Positions 1 to 5,606 are shown, numbered from the stretch's first letter. The stretch is DNA of 9,139 nt from JAHFLQ01 sp964432465 (GCA_964432465.1 CAYSNI010000046.1:1-9139); one strand, 5' to 3'. Numbers and translations are program-made. The notes: generated by a model not told the origin, from the sequence alone.

Positions 1-581
1 GCATCATCGCGACCCGGACAGCCGTCATGACTGAGCGGCTTCCCGGTCACAATCGCAGGGACGTTCGGAATGCGCGCGAGCACATTCCACTCCGCCACCT
101 TGTTGTACATCCAGAACATCGTGTCGGAATTAGTACCGACATCCGGCCCGGGAACGTACACGTCGGGGTGAATCAGGTTATGCCGAAGCAACTGCTCCGT
201 CGCCTGCTCGGTAACGGCTCGCAAAGTTTCCTGTGTATGCTTTGTAGGATCAATGACAATCCCCATCTTCGCACCGCCGAAAGGAAGTTTCGCGAGCGCG
301 CACTTCTCGGTCATATCCAAAGCGAGCGCGCCAAGAAGATCCATATTCACTTTCGGATGAAAGCGGAAGCCGCCTTTGTAGGGACGAGCTCCGGTAGAGT
401 GCGGGTTGCAGTGCAATGCCAGCATCAACTGAAAATTCTCCTGAACGCCGCTAACTCGTACGCGAATTTTCATCTCGTGCCGAGCTTTCATAATACTCAG
501 ATCTTCCATCACTCTGCTAGAGATTCCCGCCCGTTCGGCATAACCCCGAAGCTGGACGATCTTTTCGTCAAACATGCCCAT
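1..581 (-). CDS. gdhA: Glutamate dehydrogenase, N-terminal part (runs off left edge)
   Basis: NAD(P)-dependent glutamate dehydrogenase, interconverting glutamate with 2-oxoglutarate and ammonia in the cytoplasm. About 193 codons are visible and stay open to base 1; the Rossmann nucleotide-binding domain lies outside the window. Seen on translation: YKGGFRFHP (Lys69), a lysine in MTEKCAL (Lys93), LPFGGAK (Lys105) and VPGPDVGTN (Asp147). The 24- and 12-residue gaps between the three lysines equal those of Clostridium symbiosum K89, K113 and K125 (substrate binding and catalysis). A lysine at the first site marks glutamate rather than leucine or phenylalanine specificity. The residue after GGAK is Met where Gly is usual. 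I take ATG at 581-579 as the start, with GGAGG 4 nt before it; ATG at 575-573 in the same frame is the alternative. Divergent from the small gene at 703. Family is certain, coenzyme preference unknown. Confidence 0.93.
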   Translation of the reverse strand, partial: MGMFDEKIVQLRGYAERAGISSRVMEDLSIMKARHEMKIRVRVSGVQENFQLMLALHCNPHSTGARPYKGGFRFHPKVNMDLLGALALDMTEKCALAKLPFGGAKMGIVIDPTKHTQETLRAVTEQATEQLLRHNLIHPDVYVPGPDVGTNSDTMFWMYNKVAEWNVLARIPNVPAIVTGKPLSHDGCPGRDD

Positions 582-607
582 ATCGCCTCCTTTAAAGTTC
601 TGCCGCC

Positions 608-636
608 ACTATAACCAAAATATTGATTTTTGGAAA
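608..636 (-). promoter_or_regulatory. Probable promoter of gdhA
   Basis: Read on the minus strand: -35 TTTCCA (636-631), 17-nt spacer, -10 TATAGT (613-608). Transcription would begin near 601, giving a leader of about 20 nt that carries the GGAGG. Its -35 box lies inside the spacer of the plus-strand promoter at 623-651, so the two polymerases would compete. Inferred from box similarity only. Confidence 0.5.
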
Positions 637-651
637 GAGATGTTTTATTAT
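623..651 (+). promoter_or_regulatory. Probable promoter of the small plus-strand gene at 703
   Basis: TTGATT (623-628), 17-nt spacer, TATTAT (646-651, five of six consensus bases). Predicted transcription start is near 658. This is downstream of the in-frame ATG at 640, which favours the GTG at 703 as the true start. It interleaves with the divergent gdhA promoter. Confidence 0.55.
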
Positions 652-702
652 GTCGCAGTAAGTAGTTTGGTGGTTTTGTTCATCTCATTTTTGGGAGGGT
701 TC

Positions 703-975
703 GTGAGCAGAGGCCAGGTGACCGATCAAACCACGGTCCGGGAGCTATTCAAGTGGTTGACGCTTCAAGGGCAGGACTACCGATGCGATTTAGTTGAAGG
801 ACGCTTGCAAGCGATCATCTCTCGATGCTTCAATCTCACTTTCAACCAAGCCCGTCAGGCGCTCGTCGAACTCGAGAAACGCAACTTCATCGAGATCACC
901 AGGATCGACATCGAAAATTGGAGAGTAAATATTCTTAAGCGCGACTGGATGGCCGCTCCAAACATTCTCATCTAA
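703..975 (+). CDS. Small putative winged-helix DNA-binding protein
   Basis: A 90-aa protein not assigned to a named family. Helix-rich start (TVRELFKWLTLQ), then RLQAIISRCF and a segment resembling a recognition helix plus wing (NQARQALVELEKRNFIEITR), as in GntR- or MarR-like winged-helix proteins. No catalytic motif or cysteine cluster. Start choice: GTG at 703 has GGAGG exactly 4 nt upstream, the same spacing as gdhA and the deaminase gene, and lies after the predicted transcription start. The frame is open upstream to ATG 640 and 574; a start at 640 would add a hydrophobic N-terminal segment and make it membrane-anchored. A strong terminator follows directly. Divergence from gdhA suggests, but does not show, that it regulates gdhA. 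The DNA-binding call is from pattern only. Confidence 0.6.
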   Translation: MSRGQVTDQTTVRELFKWLTLQGQDYRCDLVEGRLQAIISRCFNLTFNQARQALVELEKRNFIEITRIDIENWRVNILKRDWMAAPNILI

Positions 976-980
976 AAAAT

Positions 981-1016
981 ATGCCCTGCAGCACTAAGCT
1001 GACAGGGCATTTTCTT
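981..1016 (+). terminator. Rho-independent terminator of the 703-975 gene
   Basis: Stem ATGCCCTG (981-988) with CAGGGCAT (1003-1010), extended by CAGC/GCTG after a one-base bulge, loop ACTAA, followed by TTTCTTTTTT. It starts 6 nt after the stop codon. Confidence 0.85.
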
Positions 1017-1052
1017 TTTTCAATTGCCTGCTAGCGCGCAAATAAAATCGGC

Positions 1053-1082
1053 AAAAAAATAGGGCAACCAGTGGGTTGCCCT
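1053..1082 (-). terminator. Terminator downstream of tsaD
   Basis: Perfect 9-bp stem (1061-1069 with 1074-1082), loop AGTG. On the minus strand it is followed by ATTTTTTT (1060-1053), so it faces transcription coming from tsaD. It sits 160 nt beyond the tsaD stop. Confidence 0.8.
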
Positions 1083-1241
1083 TTCAGAATTAGGAAAAGT
1101 ATTGAATCAATGTGCAGTCTGCGAACTACGTCCGCATTTATACCGCGCTAAGGCGGTTGTGTTGCTATTTATTTATTCAGGAGCTGTAATCATTATTGCG
1201 AGAACACAGTAGTCACGCAAGTAAAGTTATCCCCACCCATG
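1083..1241. other. Gene-free stretch between tsaD stop and its terminator
   Basis: About 160 nt with no credible gene. It holds a small hairpin, ACCGC/GCGGT around 1142-1157. It would be a long 3' untranslated region of tsaD, or could contain a small RNA. A perfect TTGACA (1245-1240, minus) overlaps the tsaD stop codon, but no good -10 box stands at the right distance, so I do not call a promoter. Confidence 0.4.
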
Positions 1242-2321
1242 TCAAAGGCTGAGATTAGGCTGAGCCTCCATTTTCAAACTCTTCTTTCTCAGTTTTTGCA
1301 TGTACGCGGCCGCCGCAATCATTGCCGCGTTGTCCGTATTAAATTCAAAATCGGGTACAAAGAACTCTGCCCTTAGCTTTTTAGACTCCTGAGCAAGAGT
1401 CTCTCGGAGCAGCTTATTCGCGGATACGCCGCCGGAAAGAAGAATGGACTTCGCGCCATACTCCCTCGCCGCTCGCATAGTTTTATAAACCAAAACATCT
1501 ATAACCGCCTGCTGAAAAGAAGCGGCAACGTCAGCTTTAAGTTTTAAGCTGTAAGTTTTAAGTTTTAAGTCCCGTAAATAATACAGCACGGCAGTCTTGA
1601 TACCGGAAAAGCTGAACTCATAACGTGCCCCGCGAGCGCCGGCTTTTGCGGGGTTTTTCTCCCGTAACATCGGGCGTGGAAAATTTATCGCTTTCGGATT
1701 GCCTTTAACCGATAATTTTTGAATCTCCGGCCCGCCAGGATACGGAAGCCCGATTAATCTAGCGACTTTATCAAAAGCTTCACCAGCAGCGTCATCGCGA
1801 GTTTCGCCAAGATTTTCCCAACGTGTCGGTGACTCCATAGCGAGCAACATGGTATGCCCGCCGCTGACCACCAATGCCACTGCCGGGAACTTCACTTCAA
1901 CTTTTCCACTTTTTACTTTTGACTTTTTCTCTATTCCACTTGCCCGCGGTAGCCAAGCGGAATAGAGATGGCCCTCCATATGATTCGCGCCGAGTAAGGG
2001 CTTGTTCAATTCTTTCGCGAGCGACTTGGCAAATTCTATTCCCGCCCAGAGCGCGGGAGAAAGTCCCGGCCCGACCGTGACCGCGATCACGTCAAACTTC
2101 GGCTTTTCTTTTTTTAACTGCTTCCAAAGTTTCGGAAGATTGTGAAGATGCTCCCGTTTCGCCAGCATCGGTACCACTCCTCCAAATGGCCGGTGAATTG
2201 CTATCTGCGAGGAAACGATATTCTTCAAAACTTTAAAACGCGGATTTTTAACTCCGCCCTCCGCCTCCACCAAGGCAATGGAGGTTTCATCACAAGAGGT
2301 TTCTATGGCGAAGATTCTCAT
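1242..2321 (-). CDS. tsaD: tRNA N6-adenosine threonylcarbamoyltransferase TsaD
   Basis: TsaD (Gcp/YgjD, ASKHA fold) transfers the threonylcarbamoyl group from TC-AMP to A37 of ANN-decoding tRNAs, with partners TsaB and TsaE, in the cytoplasm. Motifs seen: ETSCDETS (7-14), the metal ligands in NHMEGH (His114, His118), VSGGHT (152-157), GETRDDAAGEAFDKVARL (172-189), FSFSGIKTA (236-244), LSGGVSANKLLR (295-306) and TDNAAMIA (Asp330). At 359 aa it is about 20 residues longer than usual. The extra length lies near 128-144, 221-232 and 252-262, where the DNA is repetitive or palindromic. Start is ATG at 2321-2319; no Shine-Dalgarno precedes it and the candidate -10 box is 6 nt away, so the mRNA may be leaderless. 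Stop is TGA. It lies 42 nt downstream of the deaminase gene but is separated from it by a hairpin terminator. Confidence 0.97.
   Translation of the reverse strand: MRIFAIETSCDETSIALVEAEGGVKNPRFKVLKNIVSSQIAIHRPFGGVVPMLAKREHLHNLPKLWKQLKKEKPKFDVIAVTVGPGLSPALWAGIEFAKSLAKELNKPLLGANHMEGHLYSAWLPRASGIEKKSKVKSGKVEVKFPAVALVVSGGHTMLLAMESPTRWENLGETRDDAAGEAFDKVARLIGLPYPGGPEIQKLSVKGNPKAINFPRPMLREKNPAKAGARGARYEFSFSGIKTAVLYYLRDLKLKTYSLKLKADVAASFQQAVIDVLVYKTMRAAREYGAKSILLSGGVSANKLLRETLAQESKKLRAEFFVPDFEFNTDNAAMIAAAAYMQKLRKKSLKMEAQPNLSL
1536..1570. repeat. Five tandem 7-nt units inside tsaD
   Basis: On the plus strand five consecutive heptamers read TTTAAGT, TTTAAGC, TGTAAGT, TTTAAGT, TTTAAGT. They encode the basic segment around residues 252-262 of TsaD, between the FSFSGIKTA region and the helix beginning ADVAASFQ. 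A gain or loss of one unit would shift the frame. Confidence 0.85.
1628..1653. repeat. Palindromic segment inside tsaD
   Basis: CCCCGC (1628-1633) and GCGGGG (1648-1653) flank a centre containing GCCGGC. The segment encodes extra residues around 221-232 just before FSFSGIKTA, which are absent from E. coli TsaD. It resembles a small palindromic element tolerated in frame; that origin is inferred. Confidence 0.5.
1900..1928. repeat. Four ACTTTT units with 7-8 nt period inside tsaD
   Basis: ACTTTT recurs at 1900, 1908, 1915 and 1922. It encodes a lysine/serine-rich stretch (around residues 129-143) between the NHMEGH and VSGGHT motifs, where TsaD proteins normally have a short loop. Confidence 0.75.
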
Positions 2322-2327
2322 CCGGCT

Positions 2328-2356
2328 ATATTACAACATATTTCAGCAAATGAAAA
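2328..2356 (-). promoter_or_regulatory. Candidate tsaD promoter, possibly giving a leaderless mRNA
   Basis: On the minus strand: TTTTCA (2356-2351), 17-nt spacer, TAATAT (2333-2328). The usual start distance puts the first transcribed base at or next to the A of the tsaD ATG (2321). The -35 box overlaps the U-tract of the upstream terminator. Both boxes match only four of six consensus bases. Confidence 0.35.
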
Positions 2357-2377
2357 AGCGGCTCTACTTAGCCGCTT
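2353..2377 (-). terminator. Terminator of the deaminase gene, containing its stop codon
   Basis: Perfect 8-bp stem AAGCGGCT (2356-2363) with AGCCGCTT (2370-2377), loop 2364-2369, followed on the minus strand by TTTTTC. The TAG stop codon (2366-2364) lies in the loop, so the last codons of the gene form one arm. Confidence 0.75.
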
Positions 2378-2873
2378 CAAATTGTCTGCCAACAATATTG
2401 CCTTCTACTTCCTTATTGAAAAGCACCTGACTGCCGTGCATGAGACACACTTCTCCGATCTGAACATCAATCATCTTGTCCCAACAATCCTTACAGCAGT
2501 ACCAATGACCCCAGAGATACAGACGCGCGTCTCTCAAATTATACTTTGAACCGGCGTCCAAATTTAAAGCGTTACGGATAGCTTTTGCTTCGCTATGGCT
2601 TACGGGATTACACCCTTCACACAAATCATACCCTTCCCCACTCTTACAGCCACGACGAACGCGTTCGCAGCCATGCACTTCATGATGAATGCTGCCATTC
2701 GCGCCAATCCCGATCACGAGACCGTCCTTCACGATCACAGTCGCGCAAGGCATTTGCTTGTCCAAGGACTGCGCGCGAGCGAAAGCCTTCGCGAGTCCAA
2801 TAAATTTGTCCGTTGTCGCAACATAATCGATCACTCGCCCCTCGGGCAAATAAGGGTAGACAATCTCTGTCAC
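2364..2873 (-). CDS. Deoxycytidylate/cytidine deaminase-like zinc protein
   Basis: A 169-aa member of the cytidine deaminase-like fold, probably converting dCMP to dUMP or a related pyrimidine in the cytoplasm; the substrate is inferred. Seen: PCATVIVKDGLVIGIGANG (42-60), the strand-turn typical of the fold; HSEAKAI with zinc ligand His93 and proton-shuttling Glu95; and CKDC with ligands Cys127 and Cys130. The usual Pro before the first cysteine is Cys126. Between fold start and active site is a second cysteine set, C69-x6-C76-x8-C85-x2-C88, which could hold a structural zinc as ComEB-type dCMP deaminases do elsewhere. Start is GTG at 2873-2871, with GGAGG exactly 4 nt before it. It is transcribed toward tsaD but ends in its own terminator. 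Confidence 0.85.
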   Translation of the reverse strand: MTEIVYPYLPEGRVIDYVATTDKFIGLAKAFARAQSLDKQMPCATVIVKDGLVIGIGANGSIHHEVHGCERVRRGCKSGEGYDLCEGCNPVSHSEAKAIRNALNLDAGSKYNLRDARLYLWGHWYCCKDCWDKMIDVQIGEVCLMHGSQVLFNKEVEGNIVGRQFEAAK

Positions 2874-2949
2874 GCCGCCTCCCTATAAAGAACTCGGATA
2901 CATTAACACAAACCTAGCATAATTGCAATATTTGCCTCTCTCGCCAAAG

Positions 2950-2955
2950 TATACT
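2950..2955 (+). promoter_or_regulatory. Possible -10 box ahead of the tRNA-Glu locus
   Basis: TATACT (2950-2955) is followed by 26 nt and then the partial tRNA-Glu copy. No convincing -35 box stands 16-18 nt upstream, so this is weak. If used, one transcript would carry both the 5'-half copy and the intact tRNA. Confidence 0.3.
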
Positions 2956-2981
2956 ATTCTGTCTACACTTAAGTTACAGAC

Positions 2982-3016
2982 GGTCCCATCGTCTAATGGC
3001 TCGGACGCGTCCCTTT
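2982..3016 (+). pseudogene. Duplicate 5' half of tRNA-Glu
   Basis: Thirty-five bases identical to 3131-3165, that is the acceptor 5' strand, D arm and anticodon stem 5' strand up to the middle of the anticodon loop. Identity stops abruptly. What follows is two GC-rich hairpins (TCCGCC-GAA-GGCGGA at 3017-3031 and the palindrome TCCTCCGGAGGA at 3035-3046) that do not give a T arm or an acceptor strand pairing with GGTCCCA. It cannot fold as a tRNA on its own. Confidence 0.85.
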
Positions 3017-3046
3017 TCCGCCGAAGGCGGATCCTCCTCCGGAGGA
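3017..3046. repeat. Two adjacent GC-rich palindromes, REP-like
   Basis: TCCGCC-GAA-GGCGGA (3017-3031) directly followed by a segment containing the perfect palindrome TCCTCCGGAGGA (3035-3046). Compact paired hairpins like these resemble repetitive extragenic palindromes. They begin exactly where the partial tRNA-Glu copy ends. Whether they recur in the genome is not visible here. Confidence 0.5.
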
Positions 3047-3085
3047 CACGGCACCAAGACGTCTGCGAGAAAAAGAGAGCTATAC

Positions 3086-3115
3086 TTGAAAAAGAATGCC
3101 AAGGCGAGACAATAT
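3086..3115 (+). promoter_or_regulatory. Weak candidate promoter of tRNA-Glu
   Basis: TTGAAA (3086-3091), 18-nt spacer, CAATAT (3110-3115). Predicted start near 3122, 9 nt before the mature tRNA. The -10 box is poor. Confidence 0.3.
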
Positions 3116-3130
3116 CTCTTTGGTAAATTA

Positions 3131-3202
3131 GGTCCCATCGTCTAATGGCTCGGACGCGTCCCTTTCACGGACGAAATCGGGGTTCGATTCCCCGTGGGAT
3201 CA
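3131..3202 (+). tRNA. tRNA-Glu (anticodon UUC)
   Basis: Complete 72-nt cloverleaf. Acceptor GGTCCCA pairs with TGGGATC (3195-3201, one G-U pair), discriminator A at 3202. Anticodon arm CGTCC-CTTTCAC-GGACG gives anticodon TTC for GAA/GAG. T arm CGGGG-TTCGATT-CCCCG. CCA is not encoded and must be added after transcription. This is the only intact copy among three related segments at this locus. Confidence 0.97.
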
Positions 3203-3223
3203 CAAAACGAATCGAAGACCGCA

Positions 3224-3252
3224 GTCCCGATTTTCACCAGAAAATCGTGGGC
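3224..3252. repeat. Hairpin downstream of tRNA-Glu
   Basis: GTCCCGATTTTC (3224-3235), loop ACCA, then GAAAATCG and GGGC with one bulged T at 3248: twelve base pairs. No T-run follows on the plus strand, so it is not a classical terminator. Confidence 0.6.
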
Positions 3253-3269
3253 GAGGGGCGGGCTGCGAG

Positions 3270-3289
3270 CCAGCCGCTGAAGCGGCTGG
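3270..3289. repeat. Perfect inverted repeat downstream of tRNA-Glu
   Basis: CCAGCCGCT (3270-3278) and AGCGGCTGG (3281-3289) form a 9-bp stem, or seven pairs with a TGAA loop. Its centre (CCGC-TGAA-GCGG) resembles the CCGCC-GAA-GGCGG hairpin at 3018-3030, on the other side of the tRNA. Confidence 0.6.
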
Positions 3290-3298
3290 ACTTGTAGC

Positions 3299-3318
3299 CG
3301 ATTCCCCGTGGGATCACA
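3299..3318 (+). pseudogene. Duplicate 3' end of tRNA-Glu
   Basis: Twenty bases, CGATTCCCCGTGGGATCACA, identical to 3185-3204, 114 bp downstream and in the same orientation. They cover the T loop end, T stem 3' strand, acceptor 3' strand, discriminator and two flanking bases. No tRNA body precedes it. The copy ends 4 bp from the recG stop codon. Confidence 0.85.
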
Positions 3319-3321
3319 TTG

Positions 3322-5487
3322 TTATTCTGGGTGGATCTGCTTTTGGAAATTCGCCAAGGCCGAACGGAGCGCTGGATAGTTAGATAACTCAACATCTTTC
3401 TTCATAATATTCGCGGCCGCTTCACGAGCTGACTTCACGAGTTCCATATTATTGAGAGCGCGCATAGCAATATCGGGAATTCCGGTCTGTTTATCACCGA
3501 TAAATTCTCCCGGACCACGCAGAACCAGGTCCTGCTCCGCAAGCTCAAAACCATTTTTAGCTTTTAGTAGAGCGCTTAATCTTTGTTGAGTTGAATCGGA
3601 GGTGGAATCGGTAAAAAGTAAACAGTACGATTGATGCTCTCCACGGCCGACCCGGCCGCGGAACTGATAAAGCTGGGATAGACCAAACCGATCGGCGCCC
3701 TCAATCATCATAATACTGGCGTTCGGTACATCCACGCCCACTTCAATCACCGAAGTTGATACTAAAATATCTAACAACCCGGCGGAAAAATCCGACATAA
3801 TCCTCCCCTTTTCCACCCCTTTCAGCTTGCCATGCAGCATTGCTACTCGAAAATCAGGAAAAATATTTTTTGAAAACGTCTCGTAAACCTCGGTCACATT
3901 TTTTACTTCCTGCCAAAGATTCTTACGCTTGTCCGGGGAAACTTCCTCGTCACCCTCTATTTCCTCTTCCGTTTTTGAAGCTTCGATACGCGGACAGATT
4001 ACAAAAGCTTGGCGGCCGGACCTAATTTGTGCCCGAATGAAGTCATAGGCCTTCTGCCTATTCTCCGGAGGCACAATTTTCGTGGTGATTTCCTTACGTC
4101 CTTTTGGTAATTCGTCAATAATTGAAAGGTCTAGGTCACCAAAAATTGTCAGGGCAAGCGTACGTGGAATCGGGGTGGCGCTCATTGAAAGGAAGTGAAT
4201 CGTGGTTTCCGCTCCTGGTTCTCTTTCTAGCTTCACCAAAGCGGCACGTTGCTCGACGCCAAAACGGTGCTGCTCGTCCACAATTGCCAGCGCCAAATCA
4301 TTGAACTGAATCGGCTTTTTAGTCTTACCTTCAGAAATCAGGGCATGCGTACCAAGCACCAGCTTTACCCCGCCATTTTCAATTTCAACAAGAAGTTTTT
4401 GCCTGGTGGTCTTCATTTCCGAATCGTCCCCATGATAGACGCGCGCCTCGCTTCCGGTAAGAATACCCACTCCAATAGTCAGGTTTTTAAAAATAGTAGT
4501 CAGGGTTTTGTAATGCTGGCGCGCGAGTACTTCCGTCGGCGCCATAAACGCAGTTTGCTTTCCATTTTTCGCCGCCGCTAAGGCAGCAATAGCCGCGACA
4601 ACTGTTTTACCTGAGCCGACATCTCCTTGTAAAAGCCGGTTCATCGGCTGAGTTTTTTTAAGATTATCTAGTATCTCAACCAGACTGCGTTCCTGGGCTT
4701 CAGTAAGAGAAAAAGGAAGTTTTCCTATGACACCATCCACCCAGGCTTGATCAATATTGAGTGGGGGGGCTTTTTCCTTCGCAAGCGCGATTCGATTCTT
4801 CACGTTAGTCAGCTGAAGCAGAAAAAGTTCCGTGAAAGCAAAGCGCTCTCTCGCCTTCTCGACCTGGGCCAACTGCGCCGGAAAGTGAATGGTCCGAAGC
4901 GCGCTCATCACATTCGGCATTTCATAATTCGTCAAAATTTCTTCCGGAATAAAATCCTTCGCTGGTTCCATTACTTTCAAAATAGCCGAAATAAGGAAAC
5001 GAAATCCTTTAGAGGTCAGTCCTTTGGTTTCTGGATAGATCGGTATAAGTCCAGCCGTATGCCTGGCTTCGGTGGTAGTAGTCATCGGCTCATATGCCGG
5101 ACTCTGCATTACTAATTCATCGTTTGATGCGGTAACCTTACCCGCTAAATTTATTTGTAGACCAGCCCGCAAAACTTTAGCGACAAATGGCTGATTGAAC
5201 CAGATAGCCTTAATACCACCGGTGTCATCAGTAACAAGCGCCTCAATAATAACAAATTTGCGACGCCAAGAGCGTCGCAAAGAAACTTTTTTAACCACGC
5301 CACGGATCGTCGCCGCCTGGTTTATTTTAAGATCGCCAATTTTTACAATTGCGGAAAAATCATCGTACCGAAAAGGGAAATGCCACAACAAGTCACGGAC
5401 GGTTTTGATCTTCAGCTTATCCAGCTTAGTCAAAAACTTTTCGTTGATTCCTTTTATATTTCGGAGTTCTGTTTCCAGTTTTATCAT
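3322..5487 (-). CDS. recG: ATP-dependent DNA helicase RecG
   Basis: Double-stranded DNA translocase that remodels stalled replication forks and branched recombination intermediates. At 721 aa it is slightly longer than E. coli RecG (693). Order of parts: N-terminal wedge/OB region (about 50-135, including the beta strands around TIRGVVKKVSL), helicase domain 1 with Walker A GDVGSGKT (288-295), motif II DEQH (404-407), motif III SATPIPRT (436-443); helicase domain 2 with STSVIEVGVDVP (577-588) and motif VI QFRGRVGR (608-615); then the TRG-type motif LRGPGEF-G (656-664). An acidic, lysine-rich insert lies near 502-525. Start is ATG 5487-5485 with only a weak AGG upstream. It is transcribed alone, from a promoter with a perfect -10 box, and ends against the partial tRNA-Glu copy. 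All catalytic motifs are intact. Confidence 0.98.
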   Translation of the reverse strand: MIKLETELRNIKGINEKFLTKLDKLKIKTVRDLLWHFPFRYDDFSAIVKIGDLKINQAATIRGVVKKVSLRRSWRRKFVIIEALVTDDTGGIKAIWFNQPFVAKVLRAGLQINLAGKVTASNDELVMQSPAYEPMTTTTEARHTAGLIPIYPETKGLTSKGFRFLISAILKVMEPAKDFIPEEILTNYEMPNVMSALRTIHFPAQLAQVEKARERFAFTELFLLQLTNVKNRIALAKEKAPPLNIDQAWVDGVIGKLPFSLTEAQERSLVEILDNLKKTQPMNRLLQGDVGSGKTVVAAIAALAAAKNGKQTAFMAPTEVLARQHYKTLTTIFKNLTIGVGILTGSEARVYHGDDSEMKTTRQKLLVEIENGGVKLVLGTHALISEGKTKKPIQFNDLALAIVDEQHRFGVEQRAALVKLEREPGAETTIHFLSMSATPIPRTLALTIFGDLDLSIIDELPKGRKEITTKIVPPENRQKAYDFIRAQIRSGRQAFVICPRIEASKTEEEIEGDEEVSPDKRKNLWQEVKNVTEVYETFSKNIFPDFRVAMLHGKLKGVEKGRIMSDFSAGLLDILVSTSVIEVGVDVPNASIMMIEGADRFGLSQLYQFRGRVGRGEHQSYCLLFTDSTSDSTQQRLSALLKAKNGFELAEQDLVLRGPGEFIGDKQTGIPDIAMRALNNMELVKSAREAAANIMKKDVELSNYPALRSALANFQKQIHPE

Positions 5488-5515
5488 ACCTGTAGAGGTT
5501 GCTTTAGTTGCCTAT

Positions 5516-5544
5516 ATTATACCAAATTTTCAATTTTTGGAATA
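5516..5544 (-). promoter_or_regulatory. recG promoter
   Basis: On the minus strand a perfect -10 TATAAT (5521-5516) lies 29 nt ahead of the recG start codon, predicting a leader of about 22 nt. The -35 region (ATTCCA, 16-nt spacer) is poor. Confidence 0.55.
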
Positions 5545-5574
5545 CCCAAGCTGGCATACAAAATTAATAAAATG

Positions 5575-5602
5575 AAAAGTCCCATACTTTCGTATGGGAC
5601 TT
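5575..5602 (-). terminator. Terminator of the hypothetical gene at 5607-6362
   Basis: Perfect 11-bp stem (5577-5587 with 5592-5602), loop TTTC. On the minus strand the hairpin is followed by TTTTCATTTT, and it starts 4 nt after the stop codon. Confidence 0.8.
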
Positions 5603-5606
5603 ACTT

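Noticed and set aside
27..614. Long plus-strand open frame over the left end
   Set aside because: It is the antisense of the clear glutamate dehydrogenase frame and has no protein motif.
640..702. ATG at 640 as the start of the small plus-strand gene
   Set aside because: It lies upstream of the predicted transcription start and has no good ribosome site, while GTG 703 has GGAGG at 4 nt. Not fully excluded.
1195..1239. 15-codon minus-strand frame starting at 1239, after tsaD
   Set aside because: It has no ribosome site and is too short to support.
1240..1245. Promoter at a perfect TTGACA overlapping the tsaD stop codon
   Set aside because: No acceptable -10 box is found 16-18 nt downstream on the minus strand.
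1536..1928. CRISPR array or spaced repeats in tsaD
   Set aside because: The units are 6-8 bp, contiguous and inside a coding frame; there are no 20-40 bp spacers.
2595..2888. Plus-strand frames over the deaminase gene, and similar ones over recG, ftsH and the hypothetical gene
   Set aside because: They are antisense shadows of genes with clear motifs or strong start signals.
3017..3165. Intron in tRNA-Glu, with 2982-3016 as 5' exon and 3166-3202 as 3' exon
   Set aside because: The break is in the anticodon loop as in real tRNA introns, but the intervening DNA contains a second exact 5' half and shows no group I core that I can see. The downstream copy is complete by itself.
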